A DNA stretch of 64,000 bases from Gemmatimonas aurantiaca T-27. GTDB lineage: Bacteria; Gemmatimonadota; Gemmatimonadetes; Gemmatimonadales; Gemmatimonadaceae. Position numbers and translations under genes: made by a program. Below are positions 44,749 through 53,884 of this stretch, in pieces. The notes under the pieces were generated by a model. It was not told the DNA's origin. It saw only the letters and a list, made by a program, of their open reading frames with translations, and searched no databases. Position 1 is the stretch's first letter. Every line of letters begins with the position of its first letter. Where the stretch lies: positions 3,851,646 through 3,915,645 of the forward strand of contig NC_012489.1 of the NCBI RefSeq assembly GCF_000010305.1. Direction: 5' to 3'.

Positions 44749-47388
44749 TCAGAACGGCGTGCAAGTGACGGTGCCAAGGCGCAGCGAGAAGCCACCCGTC
44801 TCACCATCATCCGCCCACAGCGCGGGACGCTTGCCACCGACGCACTCGGCCAACGGGGCGAAGGTGAAGCCTTCGTTGTTGAGATTGGGCATGCCGGTCG
44901 GGCGCTCGAAGCGCTGCGACACCACGAAACGTCCCTGCGTCGGCGAACCGGCCTGCGTATCGATGCGCAGGTTCGTCATGCGACCCTGGCACGTGTCGTC
45001 GCAGACGGCCCAGAACTGACCGAGTTCCGCGTCGAACGTGACGTCCATGATCGACGCAAACCCGCTCGTGAAGGACGCGAGGCGCGTGAAGCCGCCGCTC
45101 ACGTGATCCAGGGCAAAGGCATGAATCTGGCCGGTGCCTTCGACACCGACGAAGAACACGCCGCCGTTGCTGTTCGGATAGTCGGCCGGGTTGTAGGCGC
45201 GGCCCTTGCTTTCATCGTAGAAGCCACGCGCCACGAGGAACGCGTCGGGAATGCGGGTGATGCCTTCGAGGCCAAGGTTCGCGCCGTTGGCCGCAATGCT
45301 GGACGTGATGTTCCACTCCCGCTTGGCCACGAGCGTCGCGCCCGTCTCCACGGACACGTCGAACAGCAGGATGCTGTTGCGGCTCACGCTGCTGCTGGCA
45401 TTGTTGCGCTCAGCCGAGACGTAGATGTTGCTGCCTACGGCCGTCACACCTTCCGCGTCCACATCGCCCGCGCCGTCGGGATAACGCAGCAGCTTGCCGT
45501 TGGTCCACGTGCGCGCGGCTTTCGGCGTCCACAGACCGCCGACGTTCGTCAGACGGAACAGCGCACCCGGGCCATTGCGGACGGCCCACACTACGCCGGT
45601 GGCCATGCCCGACTGCGGCTGGTAGAACAAGCCACTCATGTTGCCACCAAACACGGTGCCAGCCGGCGTGGCGTTGCTGATCGTCTGATCACCCGGCCAG
45701 GCCGAGTACACGATTTCACCCGGGCAGGCATTCGCGGCACCCTTGGTCGGCGCAGTCGTCGTGGTGAACGCTCCACTGCCGTTGACACAGCGGCCATACG
45801 TCGTGGACGCATGCGCCGTCCACACGTAGCTGTCGATCAGCGTGGTGCCGTCCGGCGCGAACAACCGCGCCGCGTCCCCACCGCCCAGGCCAAAGCCGAA
45901 CTGCGCTTCTTCGAGCACCAGATAGCCATTCGCCGCGATCGTCGTGCCACTCGGCAGTACATAGCCGGCGGCGTTGTTGTTGTCACGGAAGACGTAGCCC
46001 GAAAGGTCCACCGTCGTTGCGCCGGCGTTGAACAACTCCACCCAGTCACCCGGTGTGCCGCCGTTCGATTCCACTTCGTTGATGCGCACACTCACCGCAC
46101 AATCGTTGGCTGCGCCGCGGGTCGACGTGGTGCTGGTGCGGAATTCACCCGTGCCATCCGGGCACCGTGCATACGTCGTGGCGGCGTGCGGTCCCCACGA
46201 ATACGAAGCGACCAGTGTCGCGCCACCCGGGGCGAACAGACGCGCCGAGTCGTCGGTACCAAGGCCGTAGCCGAACTGCGATTCGAGAAGCACCAGGAAT
46301 CCACCCGGCGCGATCGTCGTGCCCGTCGGGATCACGTAGCTGTGATCGCTGCCATCCTGATTGTCGCGGAAGACGTAGCCTGAAAGATCGACCGTGGCGG
46401 CGCTGGTGTTGTAGAACTCCACCCAGTCACCAGCCGGATCGCCGTTGGACTCGACTTCGTTGATCACCACCGCCGTCGTGGCCGCCGCGCAGTTGTTCGC
46501 GGTGCCCTTCGTCGATGCGGCGGTGTTCACCAGCGATCCAGTGCCATCCGGGCAACGACCGTAGGTGGTGGCCGCATGCGCCGTCCAGTTGTAGCTGTCC
46601 ACGAGCGTGGTGCCGTTCGCACGGAACAGGCGCACGGCATCCTCTCCGCCAAGCCCGAAGCCCAGGCTCGACTCGTCGATGACGAGATAGCCCTGCGCGG
46701 CAATGGTCGTGCCGGTGGGGATCACGTAGACATGGGTGTCGTCGCTGTCCTTGACGACATAGCCACTCACGTTCACGACACTGTTCGTCGGGTTGTACAG
46801 TTCGATCCAATCGCCCGGCGTGCCGCCGCTCGACTCGATCTCGTTGATCTTGATGGCGGCACCGCAGTCATTGGCTGCGCCCTTCGTCACCGTGCTGGCC
46901 GTGCCAAACGCGCCCGTGCCATCGGGGCAGCGTGCGTAGGTGGTCGACGCATGCGCGGTCCAGGCATAGCTGTCGATGATCGTGACATTGTCGGGGGCAA
47001 ACAGGCGCACCATGTCGTTCGCGCCGAGACCGTAGTCGAACTGCGCCTCCTCGACCACGAGGAAGCCGTTCGCCGGCACGATGGTGCCGCTCGGGAACGC
47101 AAAGGGACGCGAGTTGTCGTTGTCCTTGAGGCGGTAGCCGGAGATGTCGAGCGGCTCGTTGCTCAGGTTCACCAGCTCCACCCAATCGCCGGGCGTGCCC
47201 TGGTTCGACTCGACTTCGTTGATGCGGATGGCTTCGGCCACCGTCAGCGCGGCCGGCGCCAGTTCAACCTGCTCGGCCCCGGTGTTACGAACCGCACCAG
47301 GCGCTGTGGACGCCGTGTCCTGCGCACAACTGGCCAACGCCAGCATCCCAAGCGCGGCAGAGGCCGTGCGGAGTGTCCTGCGAGTCAC
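44749..47388 (-). CDS. Lipoprotein with four lamin-tail domains and a propeller-like C-terminus
   Basis: An 879-residue exported protein. Signal peptide with lipobox LASC (Cys 21). Four lamin-tail (LTD) domains of about 122 residues start near 55, each opening with INEVESN.G-PGDWVEL-N and carrying SGY..D, FL-EE..-FGLG..D..RLF and CPDG.G. From about 560 a different domain follows (SGLFYQPQSGMATGVVWAV, DVDAEGVTAVGSNIYVSAER, NLGLEGITRIPDAFLVARG, TGMPNLNNEGFTFAPLAEC), resembling an esterase-like/SdiA-regulated beta propeller. LTDs bind surfaces or nucleic acid in other bacteria; function here unknown. GTG 47388 is chosen because it places the signal peptide at the N-terminus; AAGG lies eight bases upstream. 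Confidence 0.82.
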   Translation of the reverse strand: MTRRTLRTASAALGMLALASCAQDTASTAPGAVRNTGAEQVELAPAALTVAEAIRINEVESNQGTPGDWVELVNLSNEPLDISGYRLKDNDNSRPFAFPSGTIVPANGFLVVEEAQFDYGLGANDMVRLFAPDNVTIIDSYAWTAHASTTYARCPDGTGAFGTASTVTKGAANDCGAAIKINEIESSGGTPGDWIELYNPTNSVVNVSGYVVKDSDDTHVYVIPTGTTIAAQGYLVIDESSLGFGLGGEDAVRLFRANGTTLVDSYNWTAHAATTYGRCPDGTGSLVNTAASTKGTANNCAAATTAVVINEVESNGDPAGDWVEFYNTSAATVDLSGYVFRDNQDGSDHSYVIPTGTTIAPGGFLVLLESQFGYGLGTDDSARLFAPGGATLVASYSWGPHAATTYARCPDGTGEFRTSTTSTRGAANDCAVSVRINEVESNGGTPGDWVELFNAGATTVDLSGYVFRDNNNAAGYVLPSGTTIAANGYLVLEEAQFGFGLGGGDAARLFAPDGTTLIDSYVWTAHASTTYGRCVNGSGAFTTTTAPTKGAANACPGEIVYSAWPGDQTISNATPAGTVFGGNMSGLFYQPQSGMATGVVWAVRNGPGALFRLTNVGGLWTPKAARTWTNGKLLRYPDGAGDVDAEGVTAVGSNIYVSAERNNASSSVSRNSILLFDVSVETGATLVAKREWNITSSIAANGANLGLEGITRIPDAFLVARGFYDESKGRAYNPADYPNSNGGVFFVGVEGTGQIHAFALDHVSGGFTRLASFTSGFASIMDVTFDAELGQFWAVCDDTCQGRMTNLRIDTQAGSPTQGRFVVSQRFERPTGMPNLNNEGFTFAPLAECVGGKRPALWADDGETGGFSLRLGTVTCTPF

Positions 47389-47559
47389 GATGGCACCTTC
47401 GACGAAGAGGAGGTCGGCGATCGACGCCTGCACAGCGACTTGCTGCGACGCGCCGACCGATCGGACCTGCAACAACCGTCACCATCGTCACGGCCAGAGT
47501 TCGTGACTGTCTCCATCCCGTCACGAACAAAGCGAACTCAACCATTCAGACACAAACAC

Positions 47560-47603
47560 GCGGGGCCGTCCGTGGTCGTTGGTCGACGAACGGACGGCCC
47601 CGC
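47560..47603 (-). terminator. Long perfect hairpin after the GH18 fusion gene
   Basis: GCGGGGCCGTCCGT pairs perfectly with ACGGACGGCCCCGC (14 bp) around a 16-base loop. It lies 51 bases downstream of the minus-strand fusion gene and is followed on that strand by a T-rich sequence (GTGTTTGTGT), so it should terminate the transcript before the lamin-tail gene. Confidence 0.8.
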
Positions 47604-47610
47604 GAAACTG

Positions 47611-47640
47611 TGACAGTCGGTGACAGTCGACGACAGTCGC
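47611..47640. repeat. Three 10-base direct repeats (GACAGTCG)
   Basis: TGACAGTCGG, TGACAGTCGA and CGACAGTCGC follow one another with a period of ten bases, one turn of DNA. They sit between the terminator hairpin and the stop of the fusion gene. Three in-phase copies could bind a protein on one face of the helix, or may simply be a small satellite. Confidence 0.6.
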
Positions 47641-47653
47641 CGACGAGGTCTGG

Positions 47654-50600
47654 CTAGGCCTTTTGCGGCAGCGCCTGCACCCGTCCGGTGCGTTCGAGCT
47701 TGCCCCACCCCGGCGCCCATCCCTTCACCGCCGCACGCATGGCCTTGAGCAACGCGACATACAGCACCTGCCGGTAGGCCACACGCTGCAGTGGCACGAG
47801 CAGGGCCTGCGATAGCGGTTCACCTTTCTCGAACGCCACGCCCAACACGGCCGTGAACGTGTCGATCAGCAGGAACAGCGCATAGAGCAGAAAGACCGGC
47901 TCCGCATGGGCCCACGCGGCGTGCACACCAAGCGCCGGTGCTTCCAGCAGCAATCGTGCGAGACTGGCCAGCAGCGCCACGTCGGCCGCCGGCGCAAGTA
48001 GCGGGAAGAGCAACTGGAACAACCAGATGTTGGGCAAACCCACCATGCCCAGTGCACCGGCATCACGGCGCATCAACGCACCACGATGTTTCCATGCACA
48101 CTGCAGCGTGCCAAAGCTCCAGCGGAAGCGCTGCTTGAGCAGCGCACCGAATGTCTCCGGCGCTTCCGTCAGTGCCACCGCCTGCTCGGCCAGTGCCACC
48201 TTGTGCCCACCACGCAGCAGCGTGAGCGTCAGGTCCTGATCTTCGGCCAATGTGTCGGTACGGAACCCACCAGCGTCCAGCACCGCACTGCGTCGCCACG
48301 CGCCAATGGCACCAGGGACCACCGTGATGCAGTTCAGCATCACGAACGCGCGGCGATCGAGATTCTGGCTGGTGACGTACTCCACCGCCTGCCAGCGCGT
48401 CAGCAGGTTGATACGATTGCCAACCTTCGCATTGCCCGCCACGGCGCCCACGCGCGCGTCGGCCAAGGGGCGCACCAGATGACGAATGGCGTCCGGTGCA
48501 AGAATGGTATCGGCATCGATCACCACGATGACTTCGCCCGTGGCCATGGCAATACCGGTGTTGAGCGCCGCCGCCTTGCCAGCGTTGGTCTGCCGCACCA
48601 CGTGCAGCCGTGCATCATCGGTGGCGTGGCTCGCCGCGTCGTGTGTATCGTCGGACGACCCGTCATCCACGACCACCACTTCCAGGTCCGGATAAGCCTG
48701 CGAGAGCACCGACTGCACCGTGCGCCCAATGACACGTCCTTCGTTGTACGCCGGCACCAGCACCGACACACGCGGCAGCCACTCGGCATCGGCGGCCCGT
48801 CGCGCATAGCGCTTGCTGAAGCGCTGCACCGTGGCCAGTGTGCCGATGAGCAGCAGACGGATCACCCCAAGCACCAGCGCCGCAAAAAACGCGGCCGCCA
48901 CAGCGCGCTCGAAGAACGTGGCCATGAACATCGCCGCCACATTCATCGCGCGCTGCGGGGCTTCATTGGTGGGCGCAGCCTGCAGTCCCGCTTGCGGTGC
49001 GGCATCGAGCAAGCCGGCCACCGTGGTCAGCTCAAACCCGCTGGCCCGCAACGAGTCGATCAGTGGTCCGATGGCCGCCAGCGTGGACGAACGATCTCCA
49101 CCGGCATCATGCAGCAGGATCACACGACCATTGTTGCGGCGCACGTCACGCAACGCGTTCGCCACCACTCTGCCGGGATCGGTTTCGAACCAATCCTTGG
49201 TATCCACTTCGAGTCCGACGACGCGATAGCCCAGCTCATTGGCCACCGCCATGGGACGCAGACGCTGTTCCGATGAAGGACGGGCGTCTCCGATGTACGG
49301 CGGACGAAACAACAGCGGACGCTTGCCGGTGACGGCTTCGATCACACGCCCTGTGGCGGCCAGCTCCATGCGAATGGCCGAATTGCCCAGACCCGCCATG
49401 TCGGCGTGGCTCCACGAGTGATTGCCGATCTCGTGGCCCTCTTCGGCGATGCGCCGGGTCAACTCTGGCAAACGTTGCACCTGTCGCCCGACCACGAAGA
49501 AACTGGCGAGTGCCTTGCGTGATGCCAACGTATCGAGAATCGGCCCGGTCCAATCGGGATCCGGACCGTCATCGAACGTGAGGGCAATACGGCGCGCGTG
49601 ATGCCCACCACGCGACACCAGATAGCCGCCGGGTGCGGTGCGGATGGTTTCCTGCTCGATGTATCCCGCACGGTCCACCGCGAGGGTGCGTTCTCCCGTG
49701 CCAGTGTGGCCTTCTACTGCCAGGACTTCGCCATCACCCACCAGCACCGACACGCCATCGTTCGGCAACAGCAGCAGCGAGTCCGGCGTACCCACCACAC
49801 CGCGGCGATCGAGCATGCGCCAGATCGTCGCGTCCTCACTGCCCAGACGCCAGAACGCGGCACCGGCCGCGCCGCTGCGCAACGACACATTCACCTGATT
49901 CCAGGCCGTGGCCGCATCGAGATACCACACCGAATGCGCAATGCCATTGGCATCGCGCCACTGGGCCATGGGGTTGCGGGTGGCCGCATCAAACAACGGA
50001 CCGGTGGTCGCCGCACGTGAGAGCGCCATGGCTTCGGATACACTGATGCTGGCCGCCACATCGGGACGGTCGCTGCGCCAGTGATAGCCGTACTGTCCGA
50101 GTCCGGCGATGATCTTGGATGCCGGCACTGCATCGAGCACCGCATCGAGACGCTGCGCGAACCAGGCCGAGCCGGCCACCGGCCCCGCCACATCGACGCT
50201 GCCATGCTCGTCGTAGAGCATCGGAATGAGATAGTCCACGGTCTCGCCATAAGCGCGCAGGGGATAACCATCCCCTTCACCCACCGGCACAGCGGCCGAC
50301 ACGACCGCCCCCAATGGCGCCAGAGCCGCACGCAGTTCACGAATGAACGTCAGTACCTGCGGATGCGCGGCGATGGGGACCAACTCGAAGTCCACCGTGA
50401 CACCGCCGAGCTGCTTCTGCTCCACGAGCCGGGCCAGCGTCGCGATGGCGGCCGCTCGACGGTCGTCATAGGCCACCACCGACGAGACCAGCGAGGAATC
50501 GAATCCCGAGGCGCCGAAGTTGGTGAGCATGAGGTGCACGCGGGCGCCGGACTTGTTGGCACTGGCCAGCAGGTCATCGTCCAGCGTGACCGTGATCTCG

Positions 50601-51001
50601 CCCGGCTTGCCGCGTCCGAGGAATGCCGCTTCCACGATAACCCAGTCGAGACGATCCCCCACACGCTCGAGGGCCGCGCGGCTGCCGGCGTCCCACTGCA
50701 CCGCAAAGGCGGCGACGATGGGATCGGCGATGATCGCTGCCCCCGCCGCATGCCGCGGCAACGGCAGCGGACGCGCCTTGCGGGTGGTGAGTGGTGCCGG
50801 CCCGCGTGATGCGTCGGGGGCATGCATATCGGCTTCTGCGGCGGTGTTGATGGGCAACGGCCTCACCACCGGTGGGCGAAGCACCCGCACGGCAAAAGTG
50901 CCACCAAGAACCACCACTGCTATCGCCGCGCTGCCAAGGAGCGCGCGGACAATCCGGCCGCGGCGGCCGGAGGGATCGTGAAAGACGGGACGTATGGCCA
51001 T
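47654..51001 (-). CDS. GH18 / polysaccharide deacetylase / glycosyltransferase 2 fusion protein
   Basis: An 1115-residue membrane protein. TM1 is near residues 20-40. A GH18-type domain runs about 85-400 (GGVTVDFELV, VDYLIPMLYDEHG). A polysaccharide deacetylase (CE4) domain covers about 460-660 with TFDDGPDPDW, GNHSWSH and FRPPYIG. After a further TM segment, a GT2 domain starts near 730 (VSVLVPAYNEGRVIG, VVVDDGSSDDT, VIDADTIL, EDQDLTLTLLRGG, QRFRW), with C-terminal helices for a channel. Together it resembles machines that polymerise a beta-linked glycan and trim or deacetylate it, such as poly-N-acetylglucosamine systems. Start ATG 51001; GTG 51025 is in frame. Confidence 0.88.
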   Translation of the reverse strand: MAIRPVFHDPSGRRGRIVRALLGSAAIAVVVLGGTFAVRVLRPPVVRPLPINTAAEADMHAPDASRGPAPLTTRKARPLPLPRHAAGAAIIADPIVAAFAVQWDAGSRAALERVGDRLDWVIVEAAFLGRGKPGEITVTLDDDLLASANKSGARVHLMLTNFGASGFDSSLVSSVVAYDDRRAAAIATLARLVEQKQLGGVTVDFELVPIAAHPQVLTFIRELRAALAPLGAVVSAAVPVGEGDGYPLRAYGETVDYLIPMLYDEHGSVDVAGPVAGSAWFAQRLDAVLDAVPASKIIAGLGQYGYHWRSDRPDVAASISVSEAMALSRAATTGPLFDAATRNPMAQWRDANGIAHSVWYLDAATAWNQVNVSLRSGAAGAAFWRLGSEDATIWRMLDRRGVVGTPDSLLLLPNDGVSVLVGDGEVLAVEGHTGTGERTLAVDRAGYIEQETIRTAPGGYLVSRGGHHARRIALTFDDGPDPDWTGPILDTLASRKALASFFVVGRQVQRLPELTRRIAEEGHEIGNHSWSHADMAGLGNSAIRMELAATGRVIEAVTGKRPLLFRPPYIGDARPSSEQRLRPMAVANELGYRVVGLEVDTKDWFETDPGRVVANALRDVRRNNGRVILLHDAGGDRSSTLAAIGPLIDSLRASGFELTTVAGLLDAAPQAGLQAAPTNEAPQRAMNVAAMFMATFFERAVAAAFFAALVLGVIRLLLIGTLATVQRFSKRYARRAADAEWLPRVSVLVPAYNEGRVIGRTVQSVLSQAYPDLEVVVVDDGSSDDTHDAASHATDDARLHVVRQTNAGKAAALNTGIAMATGEVIVVIDADTILAPDAIRHLVRPLADARVGAVAGNAKVGNRINLLTRWQAVEYVTSQNLDRRAFVMLNCITVVPGAIGAWRRSAVLDAGGFRTDTLAEDQDLTLTLLRGGHKVALAEQAVALTEAPETFGALLKQRFRWSFGTLQCAWKHRGALMRRDAGALGMVGLPNIWLFQLLFPLLAPAADVALLASLARLLLEAPALGVHAAWAHAEPVFLLYALFLLIDTFTAVLGVAFEKGEPLSQALLVPLQRVAYRQVLYVALLKAMRAAVKGWAPGWGKLERTGRVQALPQKA

Positions 51002-51114
51002 TGTCCCGAGGATCGGCACCCGCACAGTGACACTGAATGCCTCCGGGGAGCGACTTTGGTCCCGGAATGGTCACATGCGGCTTCCATTTTCGTAGGAAAG
51101 CCGTGGCGCCTACC

Positions 51115-51678
51115 CTACCACACCTCTCCTGGCCGCCAGTCCACGGCCAAGGGTGCGTGCACATCGAGCTCGCTCGGCGTCCTGGGCAGACGGAGAATCA
51201 TGATCTCCTCATCGGGCGTCGGCTCCCAGGCCTCCCGGTCAGATCCTTCGGCCTGCCCGCGTACAAACAGCGGGCCGTGCCACCGCTCCCACCCCAGGCG
51301 AGCGTAAAACGCCTCATCGCTCGGTGACAGTGCGCCAACATCGAAGTCACCCAGTGCCGCTGCCGCCGCGCGCATCAGCGTGGAGGCATGTCCGCGCCCC
51401 TGCTGCGAGGGAGCGGTGGCCACCAGTTCGATGTAGGCCGAACGGAGCGCGGGACGCTGTGCGACACTGCTGCGATCCCGATAAAGGAGACGTTCCACCC
51501 ACATCAGGTGGCTCACCAGCTCCCCATCCTGCCAGCCCAGCAGGTGTTCCCCTTCGCCGATGTCGTCCAGGTACGGCGAAAGATCTTCTTCGTACGCGTC
51601 GGCGCACAAAGCCAGAACGCACGCCCGCAATTCGGTATCGAGTACCGCTGTGCGACAACGTGTGACCACCAATGTCAC
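51115..51678 (-). CDS. AAC(2')-like aminoglycoside N-acetyltransferase homologue
   Basis: A 187-residue GNAT protein. The order of blocks matches AAC(2')-I enzymes: YIELVATAPSQQGRGHASTLM (acetyl-CoA loop with QxxGxG), GALSPSDEAFYARLGWERWHGP, and the C-terminal end DWRPGEVW, which in AAC(2')-Ic reads DWRAGDVW. These enzymes acetylate the 2'-amine of gentamicin-type aminoglycosides, though in some hosts the physiological substrate is another amine. Resistance is not shown by the sequence. Start GTG 51678 overlaps the DinB stop. Confidence 0.78.
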   Translation of the reverse strand: MTLVVTRCRTAVLDTELRACVLALCADAYEEDLSPYLDDIGEGEHLLGWQDGELVSHLMWVERLLYRDRSSVAQRPALRSAYIELVATAPSQQGRGHASTLMRAAAAALGDFDVGALSPSDEAFYARLGWERWHGPLFVRGQAEGSDREAWEPTPDEEIMILRLPRTPSELDVHAPLAVDWRPGEVW

Positions 51679-52190
51679 GCGCCGGTTTCCGTCGCCACAC
51701 GAGCAGTCACGATCAACTGCCCTAGGTGCCGCATACTGTGCTCCGCACCATGCACGATGCATCCCAGCACCGTACTCGGCAGCTTGGCCCGCCCAATGAG
51801 ACGCACATCGGCCAAGGTAGACGCATCGATGCGGCGGAGTTCGGCCAGACACACATCCACGCGCGCCGAAAGCCGGTCAAGCAGTATCGCCGGCTCACCT
51901 TCAACCACTGCATCACCCTCGCGGCGTAGTGCCGCAAACTGCTCGTCGTTCAGCGATTCACCACGCGAATAGGTGAACAACCGATCGAGTACGCCGGCGA
52001 TGTGCCGCACATGATAGCCCACGCTGGCGACGTTGGCCGGTCGCGCATTCCACGCCTGTAGCGGCAAGGCGCTCACCACAGCGGGCACTTCATCCCGCAT
52101 CTGCAACAACATGTGCGCCACCGGTTGCAGCATATCGGGGATGCCATCGATCGGACCGCGCTGCCACCACTCGAGCGTGGGTGTCGTCAT
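51675..52190 (-). CDS. DinB-family protein
   Basis: A 171-residue four-helix-bundle protein of the DinB/YfiT metal-binding group. His residues at VGYHVRHIAGVLDR and VHGAEHSMRHLGQL are in the usual places for metal binding. Members act as thiol transferases or hydrolases, but the role here is unknown. It is coupled to the acetyltransferase (GTGA) and follows the DUF1569 gene by three bases, so three genes form one operon. Confidence 0.85.
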   Translation of the reverse strand: MTTPTLEWWQRGPIDGIPDMLQPVAHMLLQMRDEVPAVVSALPLQAWNARPANVASVGYHVRHIAGVLDRLFTYSRGESLNDEQFAALRREGDAVVEGEPAILLDRLSARVDVCLAELRRIDASTLADVRLIGRAKLPSTVLGCIVHGAEHSMRHLGQLIVTARVATETGA

Positions 52191-52193
52191 TGC

Positions 52194-52640
52194 TCAGACT
52201 CCGAACTGACCAAGGTGATGATCGAGGTGTTTCCAGCCGAGCTGGCCCCACTGCGCGCCGGTGAGCGTACCGAACAAGGGGTGCTGAGGCCACGACGCGC
52301 GCTTCGACTCATCGCCAAAACGCTGCACCAGCGCAGCCAACTGCGCACGCTCCTCGTCCCACGGCGCTGGCGACCGTGACAATAGTTCGGGTGCCGTGGG
52401 TGCACTCTTGGGAAACGGCAACACGTTGAGCACCAGCCACTTCACAATCCCGAGCTGTACGATCGGGACTCGTTTTGGCTCACACACGACCTCGCCGTAG
52501 GCCATGCGCATGGCATCACTGCAATGCGCGAGCATCTGTGGCGCATTCATGCGTCCCCAACGCGGCGTGCGATCGGGCGTGAGCCGCGCGATGCGTGTCA
52601 CCAGCGACGCGCGTGTGGCTGGATCGGCAAGTGTAGGCAT
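52194..52640 (-). CDS. DUF1569 (DinB-like) protein
   Basis: A 148-residue protein of the DUF1569 family, itself a DinB superfamily branch: WGRMNAPQMLAHCSDAMRMAYGE, then PFPKSAPTAPELL and the C-terminal GWKHLDHHLGQFGV with His residues for metal. Function unknown. It heads the three-gene cluster with the DinB protein and the AAC(2')-like enzyme. Confidence 0.85.
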   Translation of the reverse strand: MPTLADPATRASLVTRIARLTPDRTPRWGRMNAPQMLAHCSDAMRMAYGEVVCEPKRVPIVQLGIVKWLVLNVLPFPKSAPTAPELLSRSPAPWDEERAQLAALVQRFGDESKRASWPQHPLFGTLTGAQWGQLGWKHLDHHLGQFGV

Positions 52641-52727
52641 GCCGGAAGATATCCACCGACAACAACACCGTCACGACAGACTGCGTAGAACGCATGGACG
52701 GGTCCCTACACTCTCCTTCCCACTCCC

Positions 52728-53825
52728 ATGCCCATCGTCTCCACAGCGGCTCTTGCGAGCGTGCTCGCCGCCTTCAGCGTCCCAACCGTGGTCGCTCCTG
52801 CCGTCACGCCCCCTGCCCCGGCAGTGGCCGCGGCCCCCTGCACGCTGGTCGCACACCACTGCGAACGATGGATCACGTTTGGCAAGGGCCCGGCGCGTTC
52901 GATGGTGTACGCGACCTACGCACTCGACGTCGCCAATCCGAATCTCACGCGCGCGCTCATCATGGTGCACGGCGCGGGGCGCAATGCCGACCACTATTTC
53001 GAGACGTCCACCGCGGCGGGCTTCCTCGCAGGTGCGCTCGACAACACCATGATCATTTCGCCCCGCTTCATTGCCGGTCAGGACAAACCGTCGGCCAATG
53101 AAGTCATGTGGCCGGAAGGTGGCACGTCGTGGCGTGCCGGTGGCTTCTCACCGAACAATCCTACGATCTCGTCATTCGATTTTGTCGACGAACTGGTGAA
53201 GAAGCTTTCGGACAAGAAGATCTTTCCCAAGCTCACGAAGATCGTGATCGCGGGACACTCGGCCGGTGGGCAGCTCGCGACACGCTATGGCATGGTGAAC
53301 AAGGTGCACAATACACCGGGCGTGGAGTTGTCGTACGTGGTGGCCAACCCGTCGAGCTATGCGTGGCCGTCTGCCATCCGTCCGCTGCCAACCGGTCATG
53401 CCAATCCGGTCGATGCCGACAAGGCCGCACTGGGCAATGACGGCGAAGAGGTACACAGCAACTTCACCTTTGGTGCGGCCGATGCGGCCAAGGCTCCCAA
53501 TTTCAATCGGTGGCCCGCCGGTCTCGAGAATCTCGCCGGCTATTCTGCGGGCATGGACACCGCGCAGCTCGTGAAGCAGTTGGTGGCGCGTCCGGTCACC
53601 TACCTGCTTGGTCAGGTCGACGTGCTGCCGCTCGGCGGTTTCGATTCCTCACCCAACGCCATGGCCCAGGGCCCCACACGGCGCGCGCGGGGGGAAGCGT
53701 TCTTCAAGTATGTGAACGAGAAGCTCGGCGCCAAACACCAGGCGATCATCGTCTCGGAGTGCGGTCACAACGCGCGCTGCGTATTCACCACCGATGTGGT
53801 GCTGCCGGTGATCTTTCCGAAGTGA
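52728..53825 (+). CDS. Secreted alpha/beta hydrolase
   Basis: A 365-residue exported protein. The N-terminus is a signal peptide followed by a Pro/Ala-rich linker, with Cys pairs near CTLVAHHCERW. The hydrolase core shows ALIMVHGAGRNADHYFETS (oxyanion hole), IVIAGHSAGGQLATRYG (nucleophile Ser) and SECGHNARCVF (His). It resembles extracellular esterases or peptidase-like hydrolases; the substrate is not known. It is convergent with DoxX, with a terminator between. Confidence 0.85.
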   Translation: MPIVSTAALASVLAAFSVPTVVAPAVTPPAPAVAAAPCTLVAHHCERWITFGKGPARSMVYATYALDVANPNLTRALIMVHGAGRNADHYFETSTAAGFLAGALDNTMIISPRFIAGQDKPSANEVMWPEGGTSWRAGGFSPNNPTISSFDFVDELVKKLSDKKIFPKLTKIVIAGHSAGGQLATRYGMVNKVHNTPGVELSYVVANPSSYAWPSAIRPLPTGHANPVDADKAALGNDGEEVHSNFTFGAADAAKAPNFNRWPAGLENLAGYSAGMDTAQLVKQLVARPVTYLLGQVDVLPLGGFDSSPNAMAQGPTRRARGEAFFKYVNEKLGAKHQAIIVSECGHNARCVFTTDVVLPVIFPK

Positions 53826-53842
53826 CGATCCCGTAGGTGGGT

Positions 53843-53877
53843 GATCGAGGATCCGGCAGACATCCGGATCCTCGATC
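53843..53877. terminator. Bidirectional hairpin after secreted hydrolase
   Basis: GATCGAGGATCCGG pairs perfectly with CCGGATCCTCGATC (14 bp) across the seven-base loop CAGACAT. It sits between the hydrolase stop at 53825 and the DoxX stop at 53885, and suits both directions. A short TCTCC follows on the plus strand. Confidence 0.8.
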
Positions 53878-53884
53878 TCTCCAC

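Noticed and set aside
44722-46383. Plus-strand frame of 553 codons opposite the lamin-tail gene
   Set aside because: The repeats seen in it mirror the lamin-tail repeats; no signal peptide or known motif; shadow of high-GC coding.
51001-51025. GTG 51025 as the start of the GH18 fusion
   Set aside because: No Shine-Dalgarno at a suitable distance; ATG 51001 gives a normal N-terminal anchor. It remains possible.
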